Shown here: positions 42,611 through 52,046 of the stretch, one piece after another
How the letters are laid out: each line of letters starts with the position of its first letter
Numbering within the stretch: the stretch's first letter is position 1
Assembly: GCA_900016675.1 (NCBI GenBank)
Contig: LN483070.1
Location: forward strand, 1,674,001 to 1,738,000
DNA length: 64,000 nt
Reading direction: 5' to 3'
From: Arthrobacter saudimassiliensis
Lineage (GTDB): Bacteria; Actinomycetota; Actinomycetes; Actinomycetales; Micrococcaceae
Notes under the pieces: generated by a model
Database searches by the model: none
Told to the model about the DNA's origin: nothing
The model's input: the letters and a program-made list of their open reading frames with translations, nothing else
Translations under genes and position numbers: made by a program

Positions 42611-43717
42611 TCAGCCCTGGTCCGTGTCCGGTCCCGCCGCGGCGTCGCCGTCGTCAAACAGCGGCAGCGGGGCGGCGCCGGTGAAGGCTCCGGCGGCCAG
42701 GCCGGCGGCGCCTTCCGGCATCGGCAGTCCCAGGTGCTCCCACGCCGCGCGCGTGGCGATCCGTCCGCGCGGCGTGCGGCCGAGCAGGCCCTCCCGGACA
42801 AGGAAGGGCTCCGCCACCGTTTCCACGGTTTCAGGCTCCTCCCCCACGGCGATGGCCAGCGTGCTGAGCCCGACCGGGCCGCCGTTGAACTTGGTCACCA
42901 GGGCGTGCAGCACGGAACGGTCGAGGCGGTCCAGGCCGCGGGCGTCGACCTCGTACATGTCCAACGCGGCGGAGGCCGCCCTGGAGTCGATCTGTTCGAT
43001 GCCGTGCACCAGCGCCCAGTCCCGGACCCGGCGGAGCAGCCGGTTGGCGATGCGCGGCGTGCCGCGGGAGCGGCCGGCCACCTCGGCGAAACCGGCCGAG
43101 TTGACCTTCATGTCCATCAGCATGGCCGAGCGGCGCAGCACCAGCTCCAGCTCCTCCGCGGAGTAGAACTCCAGGTGGCCGGTGAAGCCGAACCGGTCCC
43201 GCAGCGGCCCGGGCAGCAGGCCGGCACGGGTGGTGGCTCCGACCAGGGTGAAGGGCGGCAGCTCCAGGGGAATGGCGGTGGCGCCGGCGCCCTTGCCGAC
43301 GACGATGTCGACCCGGAAGTCCTCCATCGCCATGTACAGCATTTCCTCCGCGGGGCGGGACATGCGGTGGATTTCGTCGAGGAACAGCACCTCGCCCTCG
43401 GTCAGGGAGGACAGGATGGCGGCCAGGTCTCCGGCGTGCTGGATGGCGGGACCGGAGCTGATCCGCAGCGGGGCGTTCATCTCGGCCGCGATGATCATCG
43501 AGAGCGTGGTCTTGCCCAGTCCGGGCGGGCCGGACAGCAGGACGTGGTCGGCGCTGCGTCCGCGCAGCTTCGACGCCTCCAGCACCAGGGCCAGCTGCTC
43601 GCGCACCCGTTTCTGGCCGACGAAGTCGTCCAGGTTCTTCGGCCGCAGCGCGGCCTCGATGGCCTTGTCGTCGGGGTCGCCGGTGGCGGCCACCAGCGGA
43701 TCGGCACCGGGGGCCAT
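42611..43717 (-). CDS. ruvB: Holliday junction branch migration ATPase RuvB
   Basis: Hexameric motor that drives branch migration with RuvA. The 368 residues have the AAA+ core with Walker [13 protein letters not shown], Walker [10 protein letters not shown], the [19 protein letters not shown] arginine-finger region, and a C-terminal winged helix ending in an acidic Ala-rich tail. The ATG shares one base with the ruvA stop (TGATG). Confidence 0.97.
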   Translation of the reverse strand: MAPGADPLVAATGDPDDKAIEAALRPKNLDDFVGQKRVREQLALVLEASKLRGRSADHVLLSGPPGLGKTTLSMIIAAEMNAPLRISSGPAIQHAGDLAAILSSLTEGEVLFLDEIHRMSRPAEEMLYMAMEDFRVDIVVGKGAGATAIPLELPPFTLVGATTRAGLLPGPLRDRFGFTGHLEFYSAEELELVLRRSAMLMDMKVNSAGFAEVAGRSRGTPRIANRLLRRVRDWALVHGIEQIDSRAASAALDMYEVDARGLDRLDRSVLHALVTKFNGGPVGLSTLAIAVGEEPETVETVAEPFLVREGLLGRTPRGRIATRAAWEHLGLPMPEGAAGLAAGAFTGAAPLPLFDDGDAAAGPDTDQG

Positions 43718-44349
43718 CAGCCGGCCTTTCCGCTGCGGGCCACGGGCCGGCGGCCGTCCTGGCCCAGCCGGCGCAGGGTCACGCGCAGGATTTCAGCGAC
43801 CTGCCCGGAGGCGGCGACGTCGGGCTCCTCGGCCATGGCCGCGTCGATCGCGGCGGTGGCGTCCTTCTCGTTCCAGCCGAGCCCGGTCATGGCGGCCAGC
43901 ACCTGGTCCTGCCAGGCCGGGGCCGCCGGCGCGGCGCCGGGCGTCTCGAGCGGAACCAGCTTGTCGGCGAGTTCCAGCAGGATCTTCCGGGCGCCCTTCG
44001 GGCCGATGCCGGGAACCTTGGTGAAGGCCTTCACGTCTTCGGTGGACGCCGCCCGCCGCACGTCCTCCGGCGAGTGCACCGCCAGCACGGCCAAGGCGAG
44101 GCGGGGGCCGACGCCGCTGACCCCGAGCAGGGTCTCGAAGACCTCCTTCTGCTCGGCGTCGGCAAAGCCGAAGAGCGTCAGCGAGTCCTCGCGCACGATC
44201 AGGGAAGTGAACACCTGCGCTTCACGGCCCACATGCAGGCCGCTGAGGGTCTGCGGCGTGGCCTGGACGGACATGCCGACACCGCCCACCTCGATGACGG
44301 CTGCGTGCAGCCCGACGTGGGCCACGGTGCCGCGAAGGGAACTGATCAT
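43717..44349 (-). CDS. ruvA: Holliday junction DNA helicase subunit RuvA
   Basis: Junction-binding tetramer that loads RuvB. The 210 residues have an N-terminal OB domain ([20 protein letters not shown]), helix-hairpin-helix motifs ([13 protein letters not shown] and [16 protein letters not shown]), an Ala/Pro linker and a C-terminal RuvB-contacting domain. Coupled to ruvB. A 153-base gap separates it from ruvC, in which no gene or LexA box was found. Confidence 0.97.
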   Translation of the reverse strand: MISSLRGTVAHVGLHAAVIEVGGVGMSVQATPQTLSGLHVGREAQVFTSLIVREDSLTLFGFADAEQKEVFETLLGVSGVGPRLALAVLAVHSPEDVRRAASTEDVKAFTKVPGIGPKGARKILLELADKLVPLETPGAAPAAPAWQDQVLAAMTGLGWNEKDATAAIDAAMAEEPDVAASGQVAEILRVTLRRLGQDGRRPVARSGKAG

Positions 44350-44502
44350 GGGAGGACTCCAACGGATTCATAGAACATAGCTACGAATACCCTACTTGGG
44401 ACCGACGCCGATTCCGCACCGGACGCCGTCGGCCCGCGTTTCGCCGGCGCTGCAGATGAGCGGACCTGGTCCGGGAAGACGCCTGGACCGGCGGTCGCCC
44501 GG

Positions 44503-45120
44503 TCAGCGGCCGGCGCGCCGGGCCTTGGCTTCGGCCTCGGCCCAGAGCCGCTGGGCCGCCGTCAGGCCGGTCCCGCTGCCCGCACCCGCCGCCGCACGGG
44601 CAGGCGCCTTGGTGGCGGACCCGGCGGTGGACCGGCCGGGGCCGAGCGCGGTGCGCCGCCACGCGTGGGTGATGGCCAGGGCAAGGGCGTCGGCGGCGTC
44701 GGCCGGGCGCGGCGGGGCGTCCAGCCGCAGGATCTTGGTGACCATCTTGCCGACGGCGTCCTTGTTGGCGGAGCCTGAGCCGGTTACCGCGGCCTTCACC
44801 TCGGTGGGAGTGTGCAGCGCCACCGGGATGCCCCGGCGGGCGGCGGCGGCAATGACGATGCCGCTGGCCTGGGCGGTGCCCATCACGGTGCTGACGTTGG
44901 TGTGGCTGAAGACCCGCTCAACTGCCAGCACATCGGGGACATGCTCGTCCAGCCAGCTCTCGATCGAGGTGGCGATGGTCAGGAGCCGGCCGTCCAGGGC
45001 GGTCGCAGAGTCGGTGCCGACCACCCCCACCGCCACCAGGTGCGCCCGGCGGCTGGGCTCGACGTCGACGACGCCGAGCCCGCACCGCGTCAGGCCCGGA
45101 TCGACACCCAGGACCCGCAC
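44503..45120 (-). CDS. ruvC: Crossover junction endodeoxyribonuclease RuvC
   Basis: Resolves Holliday junctions. The 205 residues have the catalytic Asp in [13 protein letters not shown] at the N-terminus, Glu in LAVERVF, and the later acidic residues in [21 protein letters not shown] non-conserved Ala/Gly/Arg tail of about 40 residues follows. Lies 4 bases after yebC. Confidence 0.97.
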   Translation of the reverse strand: MRVLGVDPGLTRCGLGVVDVEPSRRAHLVAVGVVGTDSATALDGRLLTIATSIESWLDEHVPDVLAVERVFSHTNVSTVMGTAQASGIVIAAAARRGIPVALHTPTEVKAAVTGSGSANKDAVGKMVTKILRLDAPPRPADAADALALAITHAWRRTALGPGRSTAGSATKAPARAAAGAGSGTGLTAAQRLWAEAEAKARRAGR

Positions 45121-45124
45121 GGGG

Positions 45125-45880
45125 TCAGTCGTCCTCGAGCTGGGCCAGAACCTCGGGGGCGATGTCGGCGTTCGAGTACACGTTCTGCACGTCGTCGAGG
45201 TCCTCGAGGGCGTCGGCGAGCTTCAGGAACTTCCGCGCGGCGTCGGCGTCCAGCTCCACGTGCATGGAGGGCACGAACTCCGCCTCGTCGGTCTCGTACT
45301 CGATGCCGGCCTCCTCCAGGGCGGCGACGACGGCGCGCAGGTCCTGCGGCTCGGAAATGATCTCGAAGCTGTCTCCGGATTCCTTGACCTCGTCGGCGCC
45401 GGCGTCGAGCACCGCCATCAGCAGGTCATCTTCGGTGAGCCCGTTCTTGGGCAGGTTCACCACGCCCTTGCGGGAGAACATGTAGGAGACGGAGCCCGGG
45501 TCCGCCACGGTGCCGCCGTTGCGGTTAATGGCCAGGCGCACCTCGGAGGCCGCGCGGTTCTTGTTGTCGGTGAGGCACTCGATCAGGAGGGCGGAGCCCT
45601 GCGGGCCGCGCGCTTCGTAGATGATTTCGGAGTAGTCGACGACTTCGCCGGTCAGCCCGGCGCCGCGCTTGATCGCGCGGTCGATGTTGTCGTTGGGCAC
45701 CGAAGTCTTCTTGGCCTTCTGCACGGCCAGTTCGAGGGCCGGGTTGCCGGCCATGTCGGCGCCGCCGGCGCGGGCGGCTACTTCGATGTTCTTGATCAGC
45801 TTGGCGAACGCCTTGGCGCGCTTCGCATCGATCACGGCCTTCTTGTGCTTGGTGGTTGCCCATTTGGAGTGGCCCGACAT
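45125..45880 (-). CDS. YebC/PmpR-family DNA-binding protein
   Basis: Conserved 251-residue protein; family members act as transcriptional regulators or, in recent work, as helpers of translation through proline runs. N-terminal [20 protein letters not shown] is characteristic, with the acidic central domain and a C-terminal [17 protein letters not shown]. Located between pdxT and ruvC as in most actinobacteria. Confidence 0.96.
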   Translation of the reverse strand: MSGHSKWATTKHKKAVIDAKRAKAFAKLIKNIEVAARAGGADMAGNPALELAVQKAKKTSVPNDNIDRAIKRGAGLTGEVVDYSEIIYEARGPQGSALLIECLTDNKNRAASEVRLAINRNGGTVADPGSVSYMFSRKGVVNLPKNGLTEDDLLMAVLDAGADEVKESGDSFEIISEPQDLRAVVAALEEAGIEYETDEAEFVPSMHVELDADAARKFLKLADALEDLDDVQNVYSNADIAPEVLAQLEDD

Positions 45881-45883
45881 GCT

Positions 45884-46525
45884 CTACGCTTCTCCTCTGA
45901 TCATCGATATAAAAAGTTCGTGGACCCGCCGCTCGCCCGTAACCTCCGGATGGAACGAGGTGGCCAGCAGCTGTCCCGAACGCACTGCCACAATTCTAGC
46001 GACCGGTCCGGGAACTTCGGCGAGGACCTGCACGTCGGCACCGGTTTTCTCCACCAGCGGGGCGCGGATGAACACTGCCCGCAGGGTGTCCGGCTGTTCC
46101 AGGCCCGCAGATGAGGGCAGGCCCGCGATTCCCTTGAAGCGCAGGTCCGCCTCGAAGGAATCCCGCTGCCGGCCGAACGCATTGCGGCGGACCAGGATGT
46201 CCAGGCCGCCGAGGGTGGGCTGCGGGTTGCCGGACAGGTCCGTCGCCGGATCGGTGAGCCGGTCCGCCAGCAGGATCATGCCCGCGCAGGAGCCGTAGGC
46301 CGGCAGCCCCTCCGCAAGCGCCTCACGCAGCGGCTCCAGGAGGCCGAAGATTCCGAGCAGCTTGCCGATGGTGGTCGATTCCCCGCCGGGCAGCACGATT
46401 CCTTCGAGTCCGGCGAGGTCCGCCGGACGCCGCACGGGAACCGGCTGCACGCCGTTGGCCTGCAGGGCGGCAACATGTTCGCGTACCCCGCCCTGCAGTG
46501 CGAGCACGCCTACCCTTGAAGTCAC
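45884..46525 (-). CDS. pdxT: Pyridoxal 5'-phosphate synthase glutaminase subunit
   Basis: Supplies ammonia to PdxS for vitamin B6 synthesis. The 213 residues show [18 protein letters not shown], the oxyanion strand [12 protein letters not shown], the nucleophile in [10 protein letters not shown], and the His-Glu pair in [16 protein letters not shown]. It is 3 bases upstream of yebC. Its partner pdxS is almost 9 kb away instead of adjacent. Confidence 0.96.
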   Translation of the reverse strand: MTSRVGVLALQGGVREHVAALQANGVQPVPVRRPADLAGLEGIVLPGGESTTIGKLLGIFGLLEPLREALAEGLPAYGSCAGMILLADRLTDPATDLSGNPQPTLGGLDILVRRNAFGRQRDSFEADLRFKGIAGLPSSAGLEQPDTLRAVFIRAPLVEKTGADVQVLAEVPGPVARIVAVRSGQLLATSFHPEVTGERRVHELFISMIRGEA

Positions 46526-46590
46526 CGGGACAGCTTACCCGCGGGCCCCGGCGTCGGCCCTACCGCCGCGGGAGGATGACGCCGCTGCGA

Positions 46591-46596
46591 TATATT
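46591..46596 (+). promoter_or_regulatory. Candidate -10 of a leaderless murT promoter
   Basis: TATATT, seven bases before the murT ATG at 46604, with no ribosome binding site in between. The -35 is poor. Confidence 0.45.
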
Positions 46597-46603
46597 CGAA
46601 CCC

Positions 46604-47890
46604 ATGAGTTTCTTCTCCGTCCTCGTGGGCAAGACAGTCCGCGGAGCGTCCCGGCTTCGCGGCGGAGGATCGGCACTTCCCGGCCTGGTGGTGGAGAAGA
46701 TTGATCCGAACTTCATCCGCCGCACCCTCTCCACCCTGCCGCTCGGCGTGGCCGTGGTCTCCGGCACCAACGGCAAGACCACCACCACCAAGATGGTCGT
46801 CGAGCTGCTGGAGGGCCAGGGCCTCAAGGTCTTCACCAACCGCACCGGCAGCAACTTCACCCGCGGTGTGGCCGCGGCCCTGTTGGGCGAGGTGGACCTG
46901 CGCGGCCGGCTCGATGCGGACATTGCCGTCCTGGAGCTGGACGAGGCGCACGCCGTGCACTTCGTGAAGCTGATCCGGCCCCGCCGTTCACTGCTGCTGA
47001 ACGTGCTGCGCGACCAGCTGGACCGGTTCGGGGAGATCGACCGGACCACCAAGCTGCTGCAGCAGATCGCCGCGGCGACCACTGAAACCGTGGTGCTGAA
47101 CCGGGAGGATCCGCGGGTGGCAGGCATCGCCGAGACGCTCACGGGAGGGCAGCGGGTCCGCTGGTTCGGACTGGACGAATCACTGCGCAGCACCTTCCCC
47201 AGCGACGACGAGATGCGCGGCGACGGCACCGGCGCGGCGCAGCGCGCCCTGGACGCGCGGCGGGAGGCCGACGTCGTGCTGGAGCGGGTGGCGGAGGCGG
47301 ACGCCGACTTCCGGATCGGTGATGAGCTGGTGACCACCGGACTCAAGCTGCGCGGGGTGTACAACATTTTCAACGCCGCTGCGGCACTGACCCTGGCCCG
47401 CGTGATCACCGGCGCCGACACCGACCAGCCGGCCCTGATCGAGTCGCTGTCCAACGTGGAACCGGCCTTCGGGCGCGGCGAGTCGCTGACCGTGAACGGC
47501 CAGCCGCTGGAACTGGTGCTGGTCAAGAACCCCAGCGGCTTCCGGCTGGGCCTGAAGTCCTTCGCCGCGGACGGCTGGTCCACCATGATCGCCATCAACG
47601 ACAACTATGCGGACGGCCGGGACATGTCCTGGCTCTGGGACGTCGAGTTCGACTCGCTTGCCGCCGGCGGGGTGGACGTGGTCTCCGGCGTTCGGGCCTA
47701 TGACATGGCGCTGCGCCTGAAGTACGACGACGTCGAGGTCCGGCACATCGAGCCGGACCTGCCGGACGCGCTGCAGCGTTTCATCAAGGATGCTTCGTCC
47801 GGCCCGATGCGCATTTTCTGCACGTACACCGCCATGCTTGCGATCCGCCGCGAGCTGTCCCGAATCACCACCGTGGAGGTTGTCTCATGA
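46604..47890 (+). CDS. murT: Lipid II isoglutaminyl synthase (glutamine-hydrolysing) subunit MurT
   Basis: With GatD amidates the D-glutamate of lipid II. The 428 residues form a Mur-ligase-like protein: P-loop VVSGTNGKTTTTK near residue 50, TNRTGSNFTRG, the ATPase-site LELDEAHAVHFVKLIRPR, and a C-terminal domain with NDNYADGRDMSWLWDVEFD, which carries the catalytic Asp shared with GatD. Only one cysteine occurs in the whole protein, so the Cys4 zinc ribbon described in Staphylococcus and Streptococcus MurT is absent. ATGA overlap with gatD. Confidence 0.93.
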   Translation: MSFFSVLVGKTVRGASRLRGGGSALPGLVVEKIDPNFIRRTLSTLPLGVAVVSGTNGKTTTTKMVVELLEGQGLKVFTNRTGSNFTRGVAAALLGEVDLRGRLDADIAVLELDEAHAVHFVKLIRPRRSLLLNVLRDQLDRFGEIDRTTKLLQQIAAATTETVVLNREDPRVAGIAETLTGGQRVRWFGLDESLRSTFPSDDEMRGDGTGAAQRALDARREADVVLERVAEADADFRIGDELVTTGLKLRGVYNIFNAAAALTLARVITGADTDQPALIESLSNVEPAFGRGESLTVNGQPLELVLVKNPSGFRLGLKSFAADGWSTMIAINDNYADGRDMSWLWDVEFDSLAAGGVDVVSGVRAYDMALRLKYDDVEVRHIEPDLPDALQRFIKDASSGPMRIFCTYTAMLAIRRELSRITTVEVVS

Positions 47891-48648
47891 GCGGCGAACA
47901 CGAAAACCGGGACGGCCGCCGGATCCACGTCGTCCAGCTTTATCCCCGGGACATGAACATCTACGGGGACTTCGGCAACGTGCTGGTCCTGAAGCAGCGG
48001 CTCAAGTGGTACGGCTACTCCCCCGTGGTGACCGAGTACAACCCGGGTGATGTGTTCCCGTCCGACGTGGATGTCGTCGTCGGCGGCGGCGGCCAGGACA
48101 GCGGGCAGGTGGTCATCCAGCAGGATCTTCAGCAGCTGGCTCCCACGCTGCGGCAGCTGGCGGACGACGGGGTACCCATGCTGGTCATCTGCGGGCTCTA
48201 CCAGCTGTTCGGACGCTTCTTCAAGACGCATGAGGGCACCGTCATTCCGGGCATCGGGGTGCTGGACATCGAGACCCACGGGGGAAGCGACCGGCTGATC
48301 GGCAACGTGCTGTCCGAAAGCGTCGAGTTCGGCGAGATCCACGGCTACGAGAACCACAGCGGACAGACCTTCCTGGGCGAGGGCGTCGAGCCGCTGGCCC
48401 GGGTGCGCAAGGGCGAGGGCAACAACACCAAGGACGACACCGAAGGCGCCCGTTACAACAACGTGGTGGCCAGCTACCTGCACGGTTCCCTGCTGCCCAA
48501 GAACCCTGCGATCGCGGACTTCCTGATCGCCAAGGCCGCCGAGCGGCGCTACGGCAGCTTCGATCCGGTGCCCTCCGAGGAGGATTTCGCCGATCTGGAG
48601 CGGCTCTCGCGGCTCGCCCGCGAGCACGCTGGCCTGCGTCCCCGGTAG
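47887..48648 (+). CDS. gatD: Lipid II isoglutaminyl synthase glutaminase subunit GatD
   Basis: Class I glutamine amidotransferase of the CobB/CobQ type supplying ammonia to MurT. The 253 residues include VVVGGGGQDSGQVVIQQDL, the nucleophile Cys in LVICGLYQLFG, GYENHSGQTFLG, and the catalytic His in VASYLHGSLLPKNPAIADF. Start overlaps murT (ATGA). Converges on the HNH endonuclease gene. Confidence 0.94.
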   Translation: MSGEHENRDGRRIHVVQLYPRDMNIYGDFGNVLVLKQRLKWYGYSPVVTEYNPGDVFPSDVDVVVGGGGQDSGQVVIQQDLQQLAPTLRQLADDGVPMLVICGLYQLFGRFFKTHEGTVIPGIGVLDIETHGGSDRLIGNVLSESVEFGEIHGYENHSGQTFLGEGVEPLARVRKGEGNNTKDDTEGARYNNVVASYLHGSLLPKNPAIADFLIAKAAERRYGSFDPVPSEEDFADLERLSRLAREHAGLRPR

Positions 48649-48655
48649 CGTCCGC

Positions 48656-48742
48656 CAGCCACCGGTTCCCGGGCTGTCCGGCAATTCCCGGGCTGTCTGG
48701 CAACCGGTAGTCTCAGCCACCGGTTCCCGGGCCACCCGGCAG
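48656..48742. repeat. Short direct-repeat cluster between gatD and the HNH gene
   Basis: A 19-base unit TTCCCGGGCTGTCYGGCAA occurs in tandem at 48666-48684 and 48685-48703 (one mismatch), with a diverged third copy at 48724-48742. A second 19-mer, CAGCCACCGGTTCCCGGGC, is exact at 48656-48674 and 48714-48732. The last copy encodes the Pro/Gly-rich C-terminus of the HNH protein. Confidence 0.85.
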
Positions 48743-50257
48743 CGGCGGCGCGGTGGAACGGTACCTGTGGCCGGTCGGCGTCGTGATGGTGACCGTATGT
48801 CGGGTGCCGGGTTCCTGCTTCCCATTGACTGATCCCTCCAGGCCGGACGAATCCTCCGGCCCGGCTGCTGCTTTCCATCCCGGCGCCTCCTTCGCCTGGT
48901 TGCAGGCCTCGCACAGCCCCTGCAGGTTGTCCGCCCGGGTGGTGCCGCCGCTTCGATGCGGCAGGATGTGGTCCTGGTGCCGGATGGGTGCATCGCACCA
49001 CGGCGTCCTGCAGGTCCGGTCCCGGGCGAGGATGAACCGCGCGAGCCCCGACGGGACGAAGCGGGCCCTGGATTCCAGGGCAACAAGCTCGCCCGTAGAG
49101 GGATCGGCATAAAGCCGGCGCAGCCACAGGACGGATGTGGCCGGGTCCTCGACGCCGGCCCCGGCGGAGGGTTCGGCAGATTCAGCGGGAGTCGGAGGCC
49201 ATACCGCCCGTTCTGGTCCTGGCGCTCTCTCCCCTGCCGATGGGGGTGGGCTTCCCGCCTCCCCTGGTTTCGCAGATGCTGCTCCCGCGGTCCGCGCTGC
49301 TTGCCGGGCCCACATCGCCGGCACTACACCGTATCCGCTGAGGTAGGCCGGTTCGTCGTCGGCGGCCAGGAGGGCCCGGTCGGTCATCACGAGCTGGACT
49401 TCGAGCGGAACCCTGTCCGCCCGAGCCAGGCCGGTAATGCGCTCCACCATGGTGTCGGCCATGATCTGGCCCCGGGTGCGCGCGTCGCCGTTCGCCCGGA
49501 GGGAATCGGCAGCTCGGCTCAGTGCCGCATAGACGGCCACCCCCTGGGCGACCGGCAGAAGGCCGGTCACCCAGGTCATGGTGTCCGGGGCGGGCCTGCA
49601 GGAAACGTAGCGGTCGGCTTTCGCCTTGGCTGCGCGGCGGATCAGCGCGTGCTGGTCGAGGCGGCAGGTGATCTTTCGAATGCGGGCAATCAGTCGGCCG
49701 TCGCCCAGCTCCTCCAGATCGCGCAGGTTCCCGGCGACCTCCTCATCGACAATGCCGCGGTCTTCCACCGTCAGGCACGCCGTCTCCCGCACCAGCAGGG
49801 TGGCCCGCCATTCACTGATCCTCCCCTGCGACAGGGCGGCGAGGGTACAGGGCATCTCCTTGGTCAGGGCTCTGGCGAAGCCGAGAATGCGGCCGCCCCG
49901 GGCCGGGGACTCGCGCCGCGCCAGGGCTATCTGCGCCCCCACACCCCGGCCCTGCTGTTCGGGCGGCAACCCGGCGGCCGCATGGGCCGCCCGAACAGAG
50001 TGGTCCAGGGCTGCCGCTGCACGGGCCTGCAGCGCGGAGGCTGCCGCCTTGAGCTCCTCCAGCTCGCGCAGCCGGTCTATCAGTTCCCTGTCGTCCGCCA
50101 GGGCGACAGCACGCAGGGTCCGCGCATCCGACAGCTCGGCGATCCAGGCGCCGATTCTCCTTCCCGGCTCGCACGGCTCCCGACGCCCCGACCAGTCGCG
50201 GGGCGGGGCACCCCTGCCGGCCAACACCGGCACCGACACCACAGCTTCTTCGAACAT
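48713..50257 (-). CDS. DUF222/HNH endonuclease (13E12-like), LexA-controlled
   Basis: A 514-residue protein of the DUF222-HNH family (mycobacterial REP13E12 relatives). A long helical DUF222 region (about 30-330) is followed by an Ala/Pro/Glu-rich linker (about 335-385) and a C-terminal HNH nuclease motif: FILARDRTCRTPWCDAPIRH, the catalytic HxDH-like QDHILPHRSGG, NLQGLCEACNQAKEAPGW, i.e. two Cys pairs plus His and Asn. ATG at 50257 sits inside a LexA box and seven bases after a -10, so transcript and protein should be SOS-induced. The family is often multicopy and mobile; substrate unknown. Confidence 0.9.
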   Translation of the reverse strand: MFEEAVVSVPVLAGRGAPPRDWSGRREPCEPGRRIGAWIAELSDARTLRAVALADDRELIDRLRELEELKAAASALQARAAAALDHSVRAAHAAAGLPPEQQGRGVGAQIALARRESPARGGRILGFARALTKEMPCTLAALSQGRISEWRATLLVRETACLTVEDRGIVDEEVAGNLRDLEELGDGRLIARIRKITCRLDQHALIRRAAKAKADRYVSCRPAPDTMTWVTGLLPVAQGVAVYAALSRAADSLRANGDARTRGQIMADTMVERITGLARADRVPLEVQLVMTDRALLAADDEPAYLSGYGVVPAMWARQAARTAGAASAKPGEAGSPPPSAGERAPGPERAVWPPTPAESAEPSAGAGVEDPATSVLWLRRLYADPSTGELVALESRARFVPSGLARFILARDRTCRTPWCDAPIRHQDHILPHRSGGTTRADNLQGLCEACNQAKEAPGWKAAAGPEDSSGLEGSVNGKQEPGTRHTVTITTPTGHRYRSTAPPLPGGPGTGG

Positions 50258-50265
50258 GTGTTCGA
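50250..50265. promoter_or_regulatory. LexA operator (SOS box) of the HNH gene
   Basis: TCGAACATGTGTTCGA: both 6-base half sites of the actinobacterial LexA box are perfect, with a 4-base centre. It covers the gene's start codon and predicted transcription start. The reverse complement is identical to the box at 63746-63761. Confidence 0.85.
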
Positions 50266-50293
50266 TGCTAGGGGTCCGGAAACGGCTTCTCAA
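50265..50293 (-). promoter_or_regulatory. Promoter of the HNH gene
   Basis: Minus strand TTGAGA (50293-50288), 17-base spacer, TAGCAT (50270-50265). Transcription should begin at or next to the ATG, seven bases on, giving a leaderless mRNA. Confidence 0.65.
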
Positions 50294-50436
50294 CGGGTGT
50301 TTTCCGTCTGTGCACAACCACCTGCAGTGGAATGGCTCGCCGCATATCAGCAAACCCGTAGCCTTTTCCCCCGGAACAGGAAAAGGAGCCGACCTGGTCA
50401 CGCGGATCACCCCGGCCGGTTCCGGGCACCTCACCC

Positions 50437-51728
50437 CTACTTCCGTTCCGCCCCCGGATCCTGGGTGACCAGCCATTCCCGGGCCCCGGCGTCGGCGGTC
50501 CCCATCGATTCGACGACGGAAATGGTCCGTGCCCGCACCGCCTCCCGCTGGGCGGCGGGAGCACACTCGCCCTGCGGCAGGTCCGACGCCACCGAGCACC
50601 AACGGTACGGATCCCTCACGATCACCGACGGCGCCCACACCAGGTCGCCCACGCTCCACTCCCCTGCCGGGTCCTGCCGGAACTGGACCCGCACGATCAG
50701 CCCCTCGTTGTTCACGTCGTACCAGGGCGAGAGCTCGGTGACCGAGTTGCCCAGGCCGTAGACGATCCAGGTCCCGTTGTAGTACTCGATGGGCAGGACC
50801 GAGTGCGTATGGTGCCCGTAGATGAAGTCGATTCGCCGCTGTCGGCAAGGGCGTGGGCCGTGTCGATCTGCTGCAGGTTGGGGGCGGACGCGTATTCGTC
50901 GCCGGCGTGGATGGAGGCGACGACGACGTCGGCCCCCTGGGTGCGGGCAGCCCGGGCCCGTTCGATCATGTCGGCCGGGTCCAGCATGTCCACCTGCCAC
51001 GGGTATTCCGCGGTGAGTCCGTTCAGCCCGTACGTGGCCTGGACGACGCCGACGGTGCCGCTTCCGGTCTCCAGCAGCATCGGCTGCCCCGCCTGTTCCT
51101 CGGCGGAGTACGAGCCGGTGTGTTCCAGGCCGAGTACGTCCAGGGTCGAAAGAGTGCGCTTCAGCCCTGCTGTTCCGGCGTCCACGGTGTGGTTGCTCGC
51201 CGTCGTGCAGCCGTCGAAGCCCACGTTGGCGGCCGCGGCAAGGATCTGCGGCGGAACGTTGAACATCGGATAGCCGGCAAAGGGGCCTTCGGCCTCGGCG
51301 ACCGGAGTTTCCATGTGGCAGACAGCAGCGTCCGCGGCCTGGATGTACCTGCGCTGGCCCTCGAGCAGCGGCGTGAAGTCCAGTCCGGGGATTCCCGCTG
51401 CTGCGGCGTCGGAGCGGGCCTGGTCCCATAGCTGCGGATGCACGAGCAGGTCTCCGGACACCATCAGGGTCATGCACCGCTCGGCCTGCGGAACAGGGCA
51501 GGCCGCACCCAGCCCGGGGGTAACCGCGGGCGTGGGCGACGGCGGCCCGGACGGCGCCGGTTCGACGCCGGCGGGGCCGGCCGAGGACGAAGCGCCTGCC
51601 GCTGACGGAGCGCCGCCGCCTGAAGGGGAACCGTCGCCGCCGCTGCAGCCGGCAAGCACCAGCGCAGCTGCGGCCAGCACTGCCGCCAGGCGCCGGCGGG
51701 CGGTACCCACGGGACGGGCGGGAGCCAC
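50437..51728 (-). pseudogene. CapA/PgsA-type (poly-gamma-glutamate synthesis-like) lipoprotein, frameshifted
   Basis: A metallophosphatase-fold surface protein of the CapA family split over two frames. Frame one (from about 51728) has a lipoprotein signal with lipobox LVLAGC, then LMVSGDLLVHPQLWDQ, FDGCTTASNHTVDAGTAGL and DVVVASIHAGDEYASAPN. It breaks after HALADSGE, and the second frame resumes with IDFIYGHHTHSVLPIEYYNG to the end. Adding one base at about 50831-50834 (GAATC to GAAATC) restores a single protein of about 430 residues. This is a true mutation or a sequencing slip; no stop other than those after the shift is found. Start uncertain (GTG 51728, 51710 or 51887). Confidence 0.85.
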
Positions 51729-52046
51729 AGGGGATGCGGTCCGTTCGGCGCACCCAGGGGGCGCAGAGTCCGCGGGACCGGAGAAGCGTGCAAGGCTGCG
51801 CCGGGCAGGGGCGTTTACGGCACGGTGCTTTCCGTCGTCCCTTACCGCTGTGCTTCGTGCCCTCGCGGCTGCGCCCTGTGTCCTCACGGCCCGTTCCCCC
51901 TTGCCCTGGCCTTCCTGCCTCGGCTTTTGTTCTCGGCTCCCCGCCTGGGCCCTTCCGCAGCCCGAGGGGCCGGCCGGACGCCCGGCGCTGATCGTACACG
52001 GCGCGGCCGATGGTGTGACGCGGGGCGCATATGCGAGGGTGGCTGG

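Noticed and set aside
44381-44502. Possible small gene between ruvA and ruvC
   Set aside because: Arg/Gly-rich frame overlapping the ruvC tail, with no ribosome binding site and no family resemblance.
45121-45200. LexA box upstream of ruvC
   Set aside because: GTTCGAGTACACGTTC near 45170 looks similar but its half sites are not inverted as in a LexA box.
46594-46610. TTCGAACCCATGAGTTT near the murT start as a LexA box
   Set aside because: Only the left half site matches; the right half is absent.
51826-52046. Longer M3 peptidase starting upstream
   Set aside because: The added residues are Pro/Arg/Cys-rich shadow of the capA upstream region; ATG 52047 matches the family N-terminus.
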